From NCBI GenBank assembly GCA_902801805.1, contig CADCJP010000003.1, positions 1 to 36,973 of the forward strand: a stretch of DNA of 36,973 nt, written 5' to 3'. The notes below the pieces were generated by a model. It was given only the letters and a program-made list of their open reading frames with translations. It searched no databases and was not told where the DNA came from. A program made the translations under genes and the position numbers. Shown piece after piece: positions 16,227 to 24,607 of this stretch; within the stretch, counting starts at the first letter, position 1; every line of letters starts with the position of its first letter. The stretch is from an uncultured Erysipelotrichaceae bacterium (lineage in GTDB: Bacteria > Bacillota_I > Bacilli_A > RFN20 > CAG-826).

Positions 16227-17084
16227 ATGAAAAAAGAACCAGTAATTATTAAAGGCGGAGACTATACAGGTGAAAGAGCGTTGTTCATGACCCATAACGC
16301 GGTCATTGAAGATGTCTTATTTCATGATGGAGAATCCCCATTAAAAGAAAGTAGTGACTTAGTAATTAATAACGCCACATTCCAATGGAAATATCCTTTA
16401 TGGTATGGAAGTAACATTGAAGTCAATAATTCCAAGATATTGGAAACCGCGAGAAGTGGTATTTGGTACACCACACATATGACCATGAATAACTGTGTTA
16501 TTGATGGCCCTAAATATTTTAGAAGAGCGGGTTTTATCACCCTTAATAACTGTGAGTTAAACCACGGAGAAGAAACATTCTGGGGCGCTCACGATGTGAA
16601 ACTTAATAACGTGACAGTCAAAGGCAACTATTTCTTAATGAATGTCACTAACGCTGAAATCGATAACATGAGAGTGGATGGTGACTATCTTTTAGATGGT
16701 GCGAAAAATGTCACTATTAAAAACTGTGTCCTAAATAGTAAAGATTCATTCTGGAATACCGAGAATGTCACTGTCATTAACTGTAAGATTGTTGGTGAAT
16801 ACCTCGCGTGGAATTCTAAAAACATTACCTTTATCGACTGTGAAATCTCATCCTTACAAGGCTTATGCTATATTCAAGGATTAAAGATGATTAACTGTAA
16901 GTTATTAGACACAAATCTTTGCTTTGAGTATTGTGAAGATATCGACGCTGATATCGTTGATGAAATTGATTCAGTCAAAAACCCAATCAGTGGTGTTATC
17001 AAGTGTCCAGGTGTCAAAGAGCTCATTATCGATCAAAACACTCGTGACCATAATAATGCCTTCAAATTAGAAATTAAGAAATAA
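16227..17084 (+). CDS. DUF3737 family beta-helix protein
   Basis: 285 residues matching DUF3737: the start IIKGGDYTGERALFMTHNAVIEDVLFHDGESPLKES is its hallmark (seen in separate stretches over residues 7-45). The rest consists of short repeats with N-N-C or N-C (INNATF, MNNCVI, LNNCEL, IKNCVL, VINCKI, FIDCEI) that build a right-handed beta-helix resembling pectin lyase or pentapeptide folds. No signal peptide is present, so it is cytoplasmic. Function is unknown. It is the first gene of an operon with an aminotransferase (1 bp gap) and a flavin reductase (1 bp gap). Confidence 0.85.
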   Translation: MKKEPVIIKGGDYTGERALFMTHNAVIEDVLFHDGESPLKESSDLVINNATFQWKYPLWYGSNIEVNNSKILETARSGIWYTTHMTMNNCVIDGPKYFRRAGFITLNNCELNHGEETFWGAHDVKLNNVTVKGNYFLMNVTNAEIDNMRVDGDYLLDGAKNVTIKNCVLNSKDSFWNTENVTVINCKIVGEYLAWNSKNITFIDCEISSLQGLCYIQGLKMINCKLLDTNLCFEYCEDIDADIVDEIDSVKNPISGVIKCPGVKELIIDQNTRDHNNAFKLEIKK

Positions 17085-17085
17085 T

Positions 17086-18231
17086 ATGAAATACGATTTT
17101 AATAAATTAAGTGAGAGAAGAAATACTTCCTCTATCAAATGGGACGTTAAAGAAAACGAACTACCAATGTGGGTCGCTGACATGGACTTTGTCCAAATGC
17201 CAGAGATTCAAGAAGCGGTGATTAACGCTGCTAAAGATGGTAGCTATGGTTATACTTATCCAACCGATGATTTCTTTAAAGCCTATCAATATTGGTGGAA
17301 GCTTCGTCACGATATCGACATTGACTATAAGAATATGGTCTTTGCTACCGGTGTCGTCTCCGCTTTAGATTCATTAGTGAGAACATTAACTAAAGAGAAT
17401 GAAAACGTCATGATTCTTTCTCCTGTTTATAATAACTTCTTTACCGTTGTTACAAGTAACAAGAGAAACCTAATCATCTCTGATTTAATTTATCAAAACG
17501 ATGATTTCTTTATCGACTATGAAGATGTCGAAGAGAAAGTCAAAAAGAATAACGTCAAACTATTCATCTTCTGTAATCCTCATAACCCAATCGGTAAGAT
17601 TTGGAAGAAAGAAGAAATTGAAAAGTTATACAACATCCTCAGTAAATACAATGTCCAAATGATTTCTGATGAAATTCAGTGCGACATCGTAGAACCAGGA
17701 TGTAAATATGTTTCCGCTTTAGCGGTTGGTCAAGACATCATCACTTGTATGGCACCAAGCAAGGTTTTTAACCTTGCGGGTTTACATTCCGCGGTGACAG
17801 TGGTTAATAATCCAACTTTAAAAGAAAAAGTGCAAAAAGCTTTCTATCACGATGATATTGGTGAGCCTAACTATTTCTGTATCCCAGCGACAATCGCTGC
17901 GTACACTAAAGGGGCGCAATATGTTGATGAGCTAAACGAATATCTCTATCAAAATAAGAAATATATCAAAGAGTTCTTAAAAGAAAACTTACCTAACGTT
18001 AAGCTTGTTTCTGGTCAAGCCACTTACTTATTATGGCTTGATATCTCTAAATACGGCATTCCTAGTGACGTCTTTGTTAAAGAGTTAAGAGAAGAAACAG
18101 GTTTATACATCAATGATGGCCTACATTATGGCCCTAATGGTGGTAACTTTATTAGAATCAATATTGCAACAAGCTTAAATAATGTTAAAGACGGAATGAA
18201 TCGTCTATCTAACTTTTTGAAAGGAAAATAA
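17086..18231 (+). CDS. MalY/PatB-type aminotransferase (cystathionine beta-lyase-like)
   Basis: A 381-residue PLP fold-type I enzyme of the MalY/PatB group. It opens with RRNTSSIKWDVKENELPMW and MWVADMDF, family hallmarks. The cofactor-binding tyrosine/asparagine motifs (FCNPHNPIGK) and SDEIQCDIV lead to the predicted Schiff-base lysine, Lys226, in APSKVFNLAGLHSA, and an arginine in FIRINIA binds the substrate carboxylate. The expected reaction is cleavage of cystathionine (or cysteine conjugates) to homocysteine/thiol, pyruvate and ammonia; aminotransferase activity is possible. It lies between DUF3737 and a flavin reductase with essentially no gaps. Confidence 0.88.
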   Translation: MKYDFNKLSERRNTSSIKWDVKENELPMWVADMDFVQMPEIQEAVINAAKDGSYGYTYPTDDFFKAYQYWWKLRHDIDIDYKNMVFATGVVSALDSLVRTLTKENENVMILSPVYNNFFTVVTSNKRNLIISDLIYQNDDFFIDYEDVEEKVKKNNVKLFIFCNPHNPIGKIWKKEEIEKLYNILSKYNVQMISDEIQCDIVEPGCKYVSALAVGQDIITCMAPSKVFNLAGLHSAVTVVNNPTLKEKVQKAFYHDDIGEPNYFCIPATIAAYTKGAQYVDELNEYLYQNKKYIKEFLKENLPNVKLVSGQATYLLWLDISKYGIPSDVFVKELREETGLYINDGLHYGPNGGNFIRINIATSLNNVKDGMNRLSNFLKGK

Positions 18232-18232
18232 T

Positions 18233-18796
18233 ATGCGTAAAGACTTTGGATCTCAAACATGGCTATGCCCAATGCCAGTCCTCATCATCGGTACATTCAA
18301 CGAAAACAACGAACCAGATGCGATGAACGCCGCCTGGGGTGGTACCTATGATGACAATCAAATCATCATTTGTTTATCATCACATCAAACTACAGACAAC
18401 ATTAGGAATAAGAAAGCCTTCACCGTGGCCTTTGCCACTAAAGAAACAGTGACCGCTAGTGACTATGTTGGTATCGTTTCTTTTAGAAAAGAGAAAGATA
18501 AGATTAAGAAAAGTGGTCTTAAATGTGAAAAGGCTCCACACGTTGATGCTCCTCTCTTCACCGATTACCCATTAACTCTTGAATGCGAATTAGTGGAAAT
18601 CATTAATGAAGGTGAAGGTGGTGGAAACGTCATCGCTAAAATCGTTAACGTGAGTGTGGATGAAAGCATTGTTGAAGACGGACACGTTAATCCAGACAAA
18701 GCCCACTTCTTAGTGTTCGACCCAATCAAAGCCGAATATAAAGAAATTGGTGAGACAGTCGCTAACGCCTTTAGAGAAGGCATGAAACTTAGATAA
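18233..18796 (+). CDS. Flavin reductase-like FMN-binding protein (flavoredoxin type)
   Basis: 187 residues of the flavin-reductase split-barrel family: P-MPVLIIGTFNENNEPDAMNAAWGG is the typical FMN-binding start (residues ~13-37), with TVAFATKETVTASDYVGIVS following. It binds FMN and is likely to transfer electrons in the cytoplasm. AAAGGA (18222-18227) precedes the ATG. It is last in the DUF3737-malY operon, and the convergent recN shares its terminator. Confidence 0.85.
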   Translation: MRKDFGSQTWLCPMPVLIIGTFNENNEPDAMNAAWGGTYDDNQIIICLSSHQTTDNIRNKKAFTVAFATKETVTASDYVGIVSFRKEKDKIKKSGLKCEKAPHVDAPLFTDYPLTLECELVEIINEGEGGGNVIAKIVNVSVDESIVEDGHVNPDKAHFLVFDPIKAEYKEIGETVANAFREGMKLR

Positions 18797-18802
18797 GAGA
18801 AA

Positions 18803-18824
18803 AGGACCCTATGGGTCCTATTTT
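18803..18824. terminator. Bidirectional terminator between convergent genes
   Basis: Perfect 7-bp stem AGGACCC (18803-18809) with GGGTCCT (18813-18819), loop TAT, followed by ATTTT; A-rich on the other side. It overlaps the recN stop and is close in sequence to the hairpin at 4786. Confidence 0.85.
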
Positions 18825-20494
18825 CTTTCCATTACCATTTCTTTAGCGTACTCTAATTGTTTATCGGTCACTTTACCAGAAGAGATAAGTGAGGCTACTT
18901 CGTAAATCTTTTCGTCTAAAGATAATTCTTTAATCGTGGTGTAGGTTCTATTGTTACTAACTTTCTTAGCAATTCTTATATGATGGTCGCTTAAACTCGC
19001 TACCTGTGGTAAGTGAGTAATGGTGATGACTTGATGAGAGAATGATAATTCTTTAATCTTTTTAGCCACTTTACTTGCGACATCCCCACTGATACCTGTA
19101 TCGATTTCATCAAAGATGATCGTGTTGATTCTTTGCGCTTTCACATAGAGAAGCTTAATCGCTAACATGATACGGCTAAGTTCACCACCAGAAACAACTT
19201 TCGCAAGTGGTTTTAAACCTTCACCAATATTTGTTTCGATGAAGAACTCAATTGTGTCGATACCGTTATCTGAGAAGATATTAATATCTAAGTCAGGATT
19301 CTTTTCTTTATTAATGACTGCGACTTTAAAACGGCACGCTAGGCCAAGTTCAGAAAGAGTCTTCTCTAAATCTTTAGTGATATTTAGACCAATGTCTTCT
19401 CTGACTTTATGTAAGTCCATCGCAGCAACGTATGTTTCTTCATAAATTTCAGATAGTTTATCCTTTTCTTCTTTTAGAAGAATGGAGTAGTCTTCTTTAT
19501 ATTTAAGCAATTCATTAAGTTCGTCTTGATACTTAATTAATTCATCAAAGTCTTTATTATATTTCTTCTTCAAATTATTAATTGCGTGTGAGCGTTCGAT
19601 AAGAGAATCAAGATGTTCAGGATCATAGTTAAGGTAACTTGCCTTCTTCTTAATCTCTTCAAACATATCTTCGAGTTCATAGTAGGCGTTATCTAAACGA
19701 GATAAGTATTCTTGATAATCGTTTTGATATTCCGCGAGCTTAGTGATGTTTTCTTTGATTTGATAGATGTTGCTTAAAGCTTCTCCATCCATTAATTCCT
19801 TAGATTCCATTAATAAGGAATAAATCTTGTCATAGTTTTCAAGCAAGGTGATTTCAGAAGCAATCTCTTCCTCTTCGCCTTCTTTTAGATTAAGAGCTTT
19901 AATTTCGTTATAGGCATACTCGTATGCTTCTTGGTTTTTATTAAACTCATCAATCCTTTTAACCAAACTATAGTACGTCTCACTTTGTTTTTTCAAAAGT
20001 GTATAACGTGTCAAATATTTTTCTAAGTATTGATTAACTAATCTAAAGTTAAAACCATCGACCATGGTTAGGTAATTTTCTGTATTAAATAACTTCACCA
20101 TGTCAAATTGTTGATGAATATCAGCGATAAGTGACATGACATTCTTTAAATCGTTTAATGTAACAGTGGTGTCGTTAATCTTAACAACGTTCTTATTCGC
20201 AGAGATGGTTCTTTTTATTTCGATGAGTCCATCTTTTTCTGGAATATTAGCTTTTTCTAAAGCCGCTTTAACTATCGGACTCTGATTATCAAAAACACCG
20301 AGGACGATGGCCTTTTCTTCCCCTTGTCTGATCATTTCAGAAGCCGCTCTTTCGCCTAATAAGAGTCCGATACAGTCAATGATTAAGCTCTTACCAGCAC
20401 CTGTTTCGCCTGTCAAAACAGTTAGCCCATCTTTAAAAGCAATCTCAATGTCTTCAATGATGGCAAAATTTTGCACTTTTAATTTTATTAACAT
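18818..20494 (-). CDS. recN: DNA repair protein RecN
   Basis: A 558-residue SMC-like ATPase. The N-terminus MLIKLKVQNFAIIEDIEI and Walker A GETGAGKS (29-36) are diagnostic. The middle ~170-350 is coiled coil. The C-terminal head carries the signature KVVSGGELSRIMLAIK, Walker B INTIIFDEIDTGISG and the D/H-loop VITITHLPQVAS. It acts in double-strand break repair, gathering ends for recombination. A -10 TAGAAT sits six bases before ATG on this strand, so the mRNA is probably leaderless. No LexA-like box was recognised. It stands alone, convergent with the flavin reductase. Confidence 0.95.
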   Translation of the reverse strand: MLIKLKVQNFAIIEDIEIAFKDGLTVLTGETGAGKSLIIDCIGLLLGERAASEMIRQGEEKAIVLGVFDNQSPIVKAALEKANIPEKDGLIEIKRTISANKNVVKINDTTVTLNDLKNVMSLIADIHQQFDMVKLFNTENYLTMVDGFNFRLVNQYLEKYLTRYTLLKKQSETYYSLVKRIDEFNKNQEAYEYAYNEIKALNLKEGEEEEIASEITLLENYDKIYSLLMESKELMDGEALSNIYQIKENITKLAEYQNDYQEYLSRLDNAYYELEDMFEEIKKKASYLNYDPEHLDSLIERSHAINNLKKKYNKDFDELIKYQDELNELLKYKEDYSILLKEEKDKLSEIYEETYVAAMDLHKVREDIGLNITKDLEKTLSELGLACRFKVAVINKEKNPDLDINIFSDNGIDTIEFFIETNIGEGLKPLAKVVSGGELSRIMLAIKLLYVKAQRINTIIFDEIDTGISGDVASKVAKKIKELSFSHQVITITHLPQVASLSDHHIRIAKKVSNNRTYTTIKELSLDEKIYEVASLISSGKVTDKQLEYAKEMVMERK

Positions 20495-20500
20495 GTCTAT

Positions 20501-20529
20501 ATTCTAACCAATTCTAAATATAAATGTCA
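20501..20529 (-). promoter_or_regulatory. recN promoter, leaderless
   Basis: On the minus strand TGACAT (20529-20524), 17 bp, TAGAAT (20506-20501), then six bases to the ATG at 20494. Confidence 0.6.
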
Positions 20530-20720
20530 CTAGTTATTAAATCAATACCATATCGGATATTTTTAAAAGCAAAAATAACCGACATGTCACCTAGTTTCGC
20601 AAAGATGTCTCGTAAGAAAATCATGTTACATTCGGGGGTCAACTGTAACAAAAGAGGTCAAAATAAGCGTTATGTGCATGATTTTTTAACTAATTTTCAA
20701 CTTTTTATATACTTTATCAC
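20530..20720. other. Non-coding stretch with inverted and direct repeats
   Basis: I see no convincing gene here. It holds the inverted repeat TGTTACA (20624-20630) / TGTAACA (20644-20650) around a G-rich loop, and a short direct repeat (ATGTCACTAG near 20524, ATGTCACCTAG near 20584). The half-sites resemble the TetR-type operator at 32325 but in the opposite arrangement. Confidence 0.4.
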
Positions 20721-20764
20721 TTGCAAACGCGCGAAATCGGAATTACATTAAAATAAATAAGGAG
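20721..20764 (+). promoter_or_regulatory. Promoter and RBS of the 20776 gene
   Basis: TTGCAA (20721-20726), 17 bp, TACATT (20744-20749); AAGGAG ends at 20764, 11 bases before ATG. This is a conventional leader. Confidence 0.6.
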
Positions 20765-20775
20765 ATATTCTATCC

Positions 20776-21951
<1,176 letters not shown>

Positions 21952-21970
21952 TTACTAAATAACTAAAACA

Positions 21971-21998
21971 AACCACTAGTTCCGGCTAGTGGTTTTTT
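21971..21998 (+). terminator. Intrinsic terminator (CCACTAG stem)
   Basis: Perfect 9-bp stem AACCACTAG (21971-21979) with CTAGTGGTT (21986-21994), loop TTCCGG, then T. The same stem core recurs at 22877. Confidence 0.9.
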
Positions 21999-22073
21999 CT
22001 TTATCTAATCACAATATTGTCATATTAGGACAAGCATAATTAGTTATGCGTATATCGATAAAAATGCTTACAA

Positions 22074-22101
22074 TATAATATGTTTTTACTTTTCCCGGAG
22101 G
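22074..22101 (+). promoter_or_regulatory. -10 box and RBS of the lipoprotein gene
   Basis: TATAAT (22074-22079) with no clear -35, then GGAGG (22097-22101) nine bases before the ATG at 22111. An earlier ATG at 22105 is immediately closed by TGA. Confidence 0.6.
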
Positions 22102-22110
22102 AATTATGAT

Positions 22111-22851
22111 ATGAAAAAGAAAAACCTTTTAGTCTCATGTGTAGCTTTAGGTCTTTTACTCGTCTCCTGCAATAAACCAGCAGAAAACACAAGTAAAGCT
22201 CAACCAAAGAGTGAACCATCGAGCGCTCAACCAACAAGTAGCAAGTCTTCAACACCATCCAGCAGCTCATCCAAAGCTCCAGCGGTTCCAACACCAGATG
22301 CTGCTCAAACTCCTGTTACCCAAGAAACCACACCAGCCGCTGATGGCAAAGGTGAAACAATTACTTGGAATGCTCAAGATGCCAACAAAGAATCTGAAGG
22401 CTTCAATGATTCTGGTAAATTCAGTAGCACCGGTTCCTATGCCAAATTCACATTCACCGCTACAAAGAAAATGAAAGCTAGATTATACGTTGAAATGCCA
22501 CCAAGAAATGACAACGTTTATGACAGAACCAAAGAAGGCGAAGGTGAAGAAAAAGGTCACCAATCCATTTGGTACAACTGGCACGATGGTGATGACTGGA
22601 AATATAATGTCGAAATCAACACAATCGCCATTGATCAAAATCAAATGGGCACATGGAAAGTTGGCGAACAAGACATCCCAATGAAAGAATTAGTCTACGC
22701 TGATTTCTTAGAACAAGGTGCTTCTACATTAGTTGCTCCATGGTTTGAATTCGATGTCTTAGAAGGCAAAAACACACTCAGAATTGAACGTAATCTCGGT
22801 TACTCCGTCAATATGGTGTCCTTCAAAGTCGTTGGCACATACGTTGCTTAA
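22111..22851 (+). CDS. Lipoprotein with Ser/Pro-rich linker and beta-sandwich domain
   Basis: 246 residues. The signal peptide ends in a lipobox (LLVSC, Cys21). A Ser/Pro/Thr/Ala linker (about 25-72) leads to a C-terminal domain of about 165 residues: ETITWNAQDANKE...SGSYAKFTFTATKKMKARLYVEMPPR...NTLRIERNLGYSVNMVSFKVVGTYVA. The pattern of an aromatic-rich beta-sandwich ending in a LRIER...NxxxFKV strand is like carbohydrate-binding CBM6/35-type modules; this is a fold guess, not a proven match. It would sit on the outer face of the membrane. It is a single gene flanked by two terminators with almost identical stems. Confidence 0.7.
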   Translation: MKKKNLLVSCVALGLLLVSCNKPAENTSKAQPKSEPSSAQPTSSKSSTPSSSSSKAPAVPTPDAAQTPVTQETTPAADGKGETITWNAQDANKESEGFNDSGKFSSTGSYAKFTFTATKKMKARLYVEMPPRNDNVYDRTKEGEGEEKGHQSIWYNWHDGDDWKYNVEINTIAIDQNQMGTWKVGEQDIPMKELVYADFLEQGASTLVAPWFEFDVLEGKNTLRIERNLGYSVNMVSFKVVGTYVA

Positions 22852-22870
22852 TTAAAACCATATAATTAAT

Positions 22871-22901
22871 AAAAAGACCACTAGTCCGCTAGTGGTTTTT
22901 T
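22871..22901 (+). terminator. Intrinsic terminator (CCACTAG stem)
   Basis: ACCACTAG (22877-22884) with CTAGTGGT (22889-22896), loop TCCG, A run before and T run after. Confidence 0.9.
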
Positions 22902-22922
22902 GTTGCCTACAAAGAAAGAAAA

Positions 22923-22940
22923 AAGACACGTATGTGTCTT
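22923..22940 (-). terminator. Terminator of the tRNA operon
   Basis: Perfect stem AAGACAC/GTGTCTT (22923-22929 with 22934-22940), 4-base loop, followed on the minus strand by a T-rich tract. It lies 12 bases after the CCA end of tRNA-Phe. Confidence 0.85.
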
Positions 22941-22951
22941 ATCCAATAAAA

Positions 22952-23027
22952 TGGTGGCTCAGGCCGGGAGCGCGCCGGCGACACTCAGATTTTCAGTCTG
23001 ATGCTCTACTAACTGAGCTACCGAGCC
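22952..23027 (-). tRNA. tRNA-Phe (GAA) with non-canonical T-loop
   Basis: 76 bases including an encoded CCA. Acceptor GGCTCGG/CTGAGCC, D-stem GCTC/GAGC, anticodon stem TCAGA/TCTGA with loop CTGAAAA (anticodon GAA, genome 22994-22992), variable loop GTGTC. The T-stem GCCGG/CCGGC is intact, but the T-loop reads CGCGCTC instead of TTCRANN: T54 to C, T55 to G, A58 to C. In the D-loop (AGTTAGTA) G18 is A while G19 remains, so the 18-55 pair is lost on both sides and 19-56 is kept. The adjacent tRNA-Asp is normal. It may be a working tRNA with an altered elbow, a degraded copy, or a local sequence error. Confidence 0.9.
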
Positions 23028-23045
23028 ATTTCTTTAAAAAAGCGC

Positions 23046-23121
23046 TGGCGGATCTGACGGGAATCGAACCCGCGGTCTTCTCCGTGACAGGGAGACATGT
23101 TAACCGCTACACCACAGATCC
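23046..23121 (-). tRNA. tRNA-Asp (GTC)
   Basis: 76 bases with encoded CCA. Acceptor GGATCTG/CAGATCC, discriminator G, anticodon loop CTGTCAC with GTC, canonical T-loop TTCGATT and GG at 18-19. It lies 18 bases upstream of tRNA-Phe in the same transcript. Confidence 0.95.
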
Positions 23122-23140
23122 GTTTGTAACGCGCTTTATT

Positions 23141-23169
23141 ATTATCATAGAAAATATTAATAATTGCAA
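23141..23169 (-). promoter_or_regulatory. Promoter of the tRNA-Asp/Phe operon
   Basis: Minus strand: TTGCAA (23169-23164), 17 bp, GATAAT (23146-23141), about 20 bases before the tRNA-Asp 5' end. Confidence 0.7.
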
Positions 23170-23192
23170 TAGGAAATTTTAATAAAATTAAA

Positions 23193-23218
23193 AAGCACAA
23201 AGTGTTGTCTCTGTGCTT
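23193..23218 (-). terminator. Terminator of the rubrerythrin gene
   Basis: AAGCACA (23193-23199) with TGTGCTT (23212-23218); both flanks are A/T-rich, with a T run on the minus strand. It lies 22 bp beyond the rubrerythrin stop. Confidence 0.75.
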
Positions 23219-23239
23219 CTTTTTAATTTTAATTAAAGA

Positions 23240-23779
23240 TTAATAATTTTCGACTCTGAGTTCGAAATATGATTGTGGGTGAGCGCAAGCAGGGCAAATC
23301 TTTGGTGCTTCTTTACCAATGTGAATATGACCACAGTTACGGCACTTCCAAACGACGACATCAGGAGCGATGAATACTTTATCCGCTTTGACCTTTTCTA
23401 AGAGCTTAAGGTATCTTTGTTCGTGTTCTGCTTCAATCTTAGCAACAAGAGCGAACTTAGCGGCGATTTCCATGAAGCCTTCTTCTTTAGCTTCTTCCGC
23501 CATCTTCTTATACATATCAGTCCATTCAAAGTTTTCGCCTTCAGCAGCGGCTTTTAAGTTTTCAACAGTTGTTGGGACTTGACCATTATGTAAATACTTG
23601 AACCACATCTTAGCGTGTTCTTTTTCATTTTCTGCTGTTTCTAAGAAAATCGCGGCGATTTGTTCATAGCCTTCTTTCTTAGCTTGGCTGGCAAAATATG
23701 TATATTTATTGCGGGCTTGAGATTCACCAGCAAAAGCCATCTCTAAATTCTTTTCGGTTTTACTTCCTTTTAATTCCAT
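23240..23779 (-). CDS. rbr: Rubrerythrin
   Basis: 179 residues. The N-terminal four-helix domain carries the diiron ligands in the pattern AFAGESQARNKY, ETAENEKEHAK and VAKIEAEHEQR; the C-terminal rubredoxin-like domain has two CxxC pairs (CRNCGH and CPACAH) for one iron. The enzyme reduces hydrogen peroxide in the cytoplasm of anaerobes. Start: AAGGAG nine bases before ATG. A promoter TTGATA-N17-TAAACT lies on this strand just upstream, its -35 overlapping the end of the preceding permease gene, so it can be transcribed independently. Confidence 0.95.
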   Translation of the reverse strand: MELKGSKTEKNLEMAFAGESQARNKYTYFASQAKKEGYEQIAAIFLETAENEKEHAKMWFKYLHNGQVPTTVENLKAAAEGENFEWTDMYKKMAEEAKEEGFMEIAAKFALVAKIEAEHEQRYLKLLEKVKADKVFIAPDVVVWKCRNCGHIHIGKEAPKICPACAHPQSYFELRVENY

Positions 23780-23827
23780 TGTGTATGTCTCCTTATAGAT
23801 TTAGTTTAGGTCAAATGCTATGTTTTA

Positions 23828-24607
23828 TCAATTGTTTTGCTTATTAATTGCTTGTTTGATAATTGTCTCTAATAAAGACAATAAAAGCATGAAGATAATA
23901 GCGAATAATGCATAGGCAAAAACGCCTGTTAAATTAGTTGGATCTTCTTGTTGGACGTAGTGGATAACACTACCCAAACCATTACGTGTATAACCCGTAA
24001 TGACTTCCGCCATAATTTCAATCTTAAAGGATAAAGAGAAACTAGAAACTATGCCGACAATAATATAGGAAATAGAGAGTGGTAGTTTTATAAATAAAAC
24101 TCTTTTGAAATATCTCGCTCCATCAACACGTGCGGCTTGGGCGATTTGAGGATCAACTTTTCTGATGCCACCTGCGACAGCTTCATAAAGAATTGGAAAG
24201 CAAATCACAATGACAACAAGAATAGGGGCGTCCTTAGGGGCTAAAAGCACGACGAATAAGAACACTAATGCCACTGTTGGAATACTTTTAATCACAGTCA
24301 TTAATGGTTTTAAAAACTCATAGAGAGGTTCGTGATTACCAGCGAAGATACCAATGACTAAAGCTAATAAGAATGAAATGGAAAATCCAATCAGCATTCT
24401 TAAGAATGTATAGCCTAAGCATTGATAGGAATAAGGCTCCGCTAAAAGAGTGCCAAACCTCGCAAAAGTATCGATTGGAGAAGGGAAGATTCCTCCATTA
24501 GTATCAAAGCACAATGAAAGAACAAACCATAAGGCAATAACAAAGATTATGCCTAAGGCAAAGAGAGTGAATTTATTAGAAATAAACTTCCTCATCAAGT
24601 CCCTCAA
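23828..24607 (-). CDS. ABC transporter permease, SsuC/TauC type
   Basis: 259 residues and about six membrane helices, with the permease EAA loop EAVAGGIRKVDPQIAQAARVDGA (residues ~145-167) that contacts the ATPase. The FPSPxxxxxRF motif near the N-terminus and the overall fit are typical of the nitrate/sulfonate/taurine family. It is the second gene of a two-gene operon and overlaps the binding-protein gene by 32 bp; the ATG at 24595 is an alternative start. No ATPase gene is adjacent: the next gene is rubrerythrin with its own promoter. The ATPase must be supplied from elsewhere. Confidence 0.85.
   Translation of the reverse strand: MRDLMRKFISNKFTLFALGIIFVIALWFVLSLCFDTNGGIFPSPIDTFARFGTLLAEPYSYQCLGYTFLRMLIGFSISFLLALVIGIFAGNHEPLYEFLKPLMTVIKSIPTVALVFLFVVLLAPKDAPILVVIVICFPILYEAVAGGIRKVDPQIAQAARVDGARYFKRVLFIKLPLSISYIIVGIVSSFSLSFKIEIMAEVITGYTRNGLGSVIHYVQQEDPTNLTGVFAYALFAIIFMLLLSLLETIIKQAINKQNN

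Noticed and set aside
20524..20751. 75-residue plus-strand ORF between recN and the membrane-protein gene
   Set aside because: No ribosome-binding site, strongly basic odd composition, and it runs into the promoter of the next gene. It reads as non-coding DNA.
23240..23779. Rubrerythrin as a functional partner of the upstream ABC importer
   Set aside because: It has its own promoter in the gap and a standard peroxide-reducing role; adjacency alone is not evidence.
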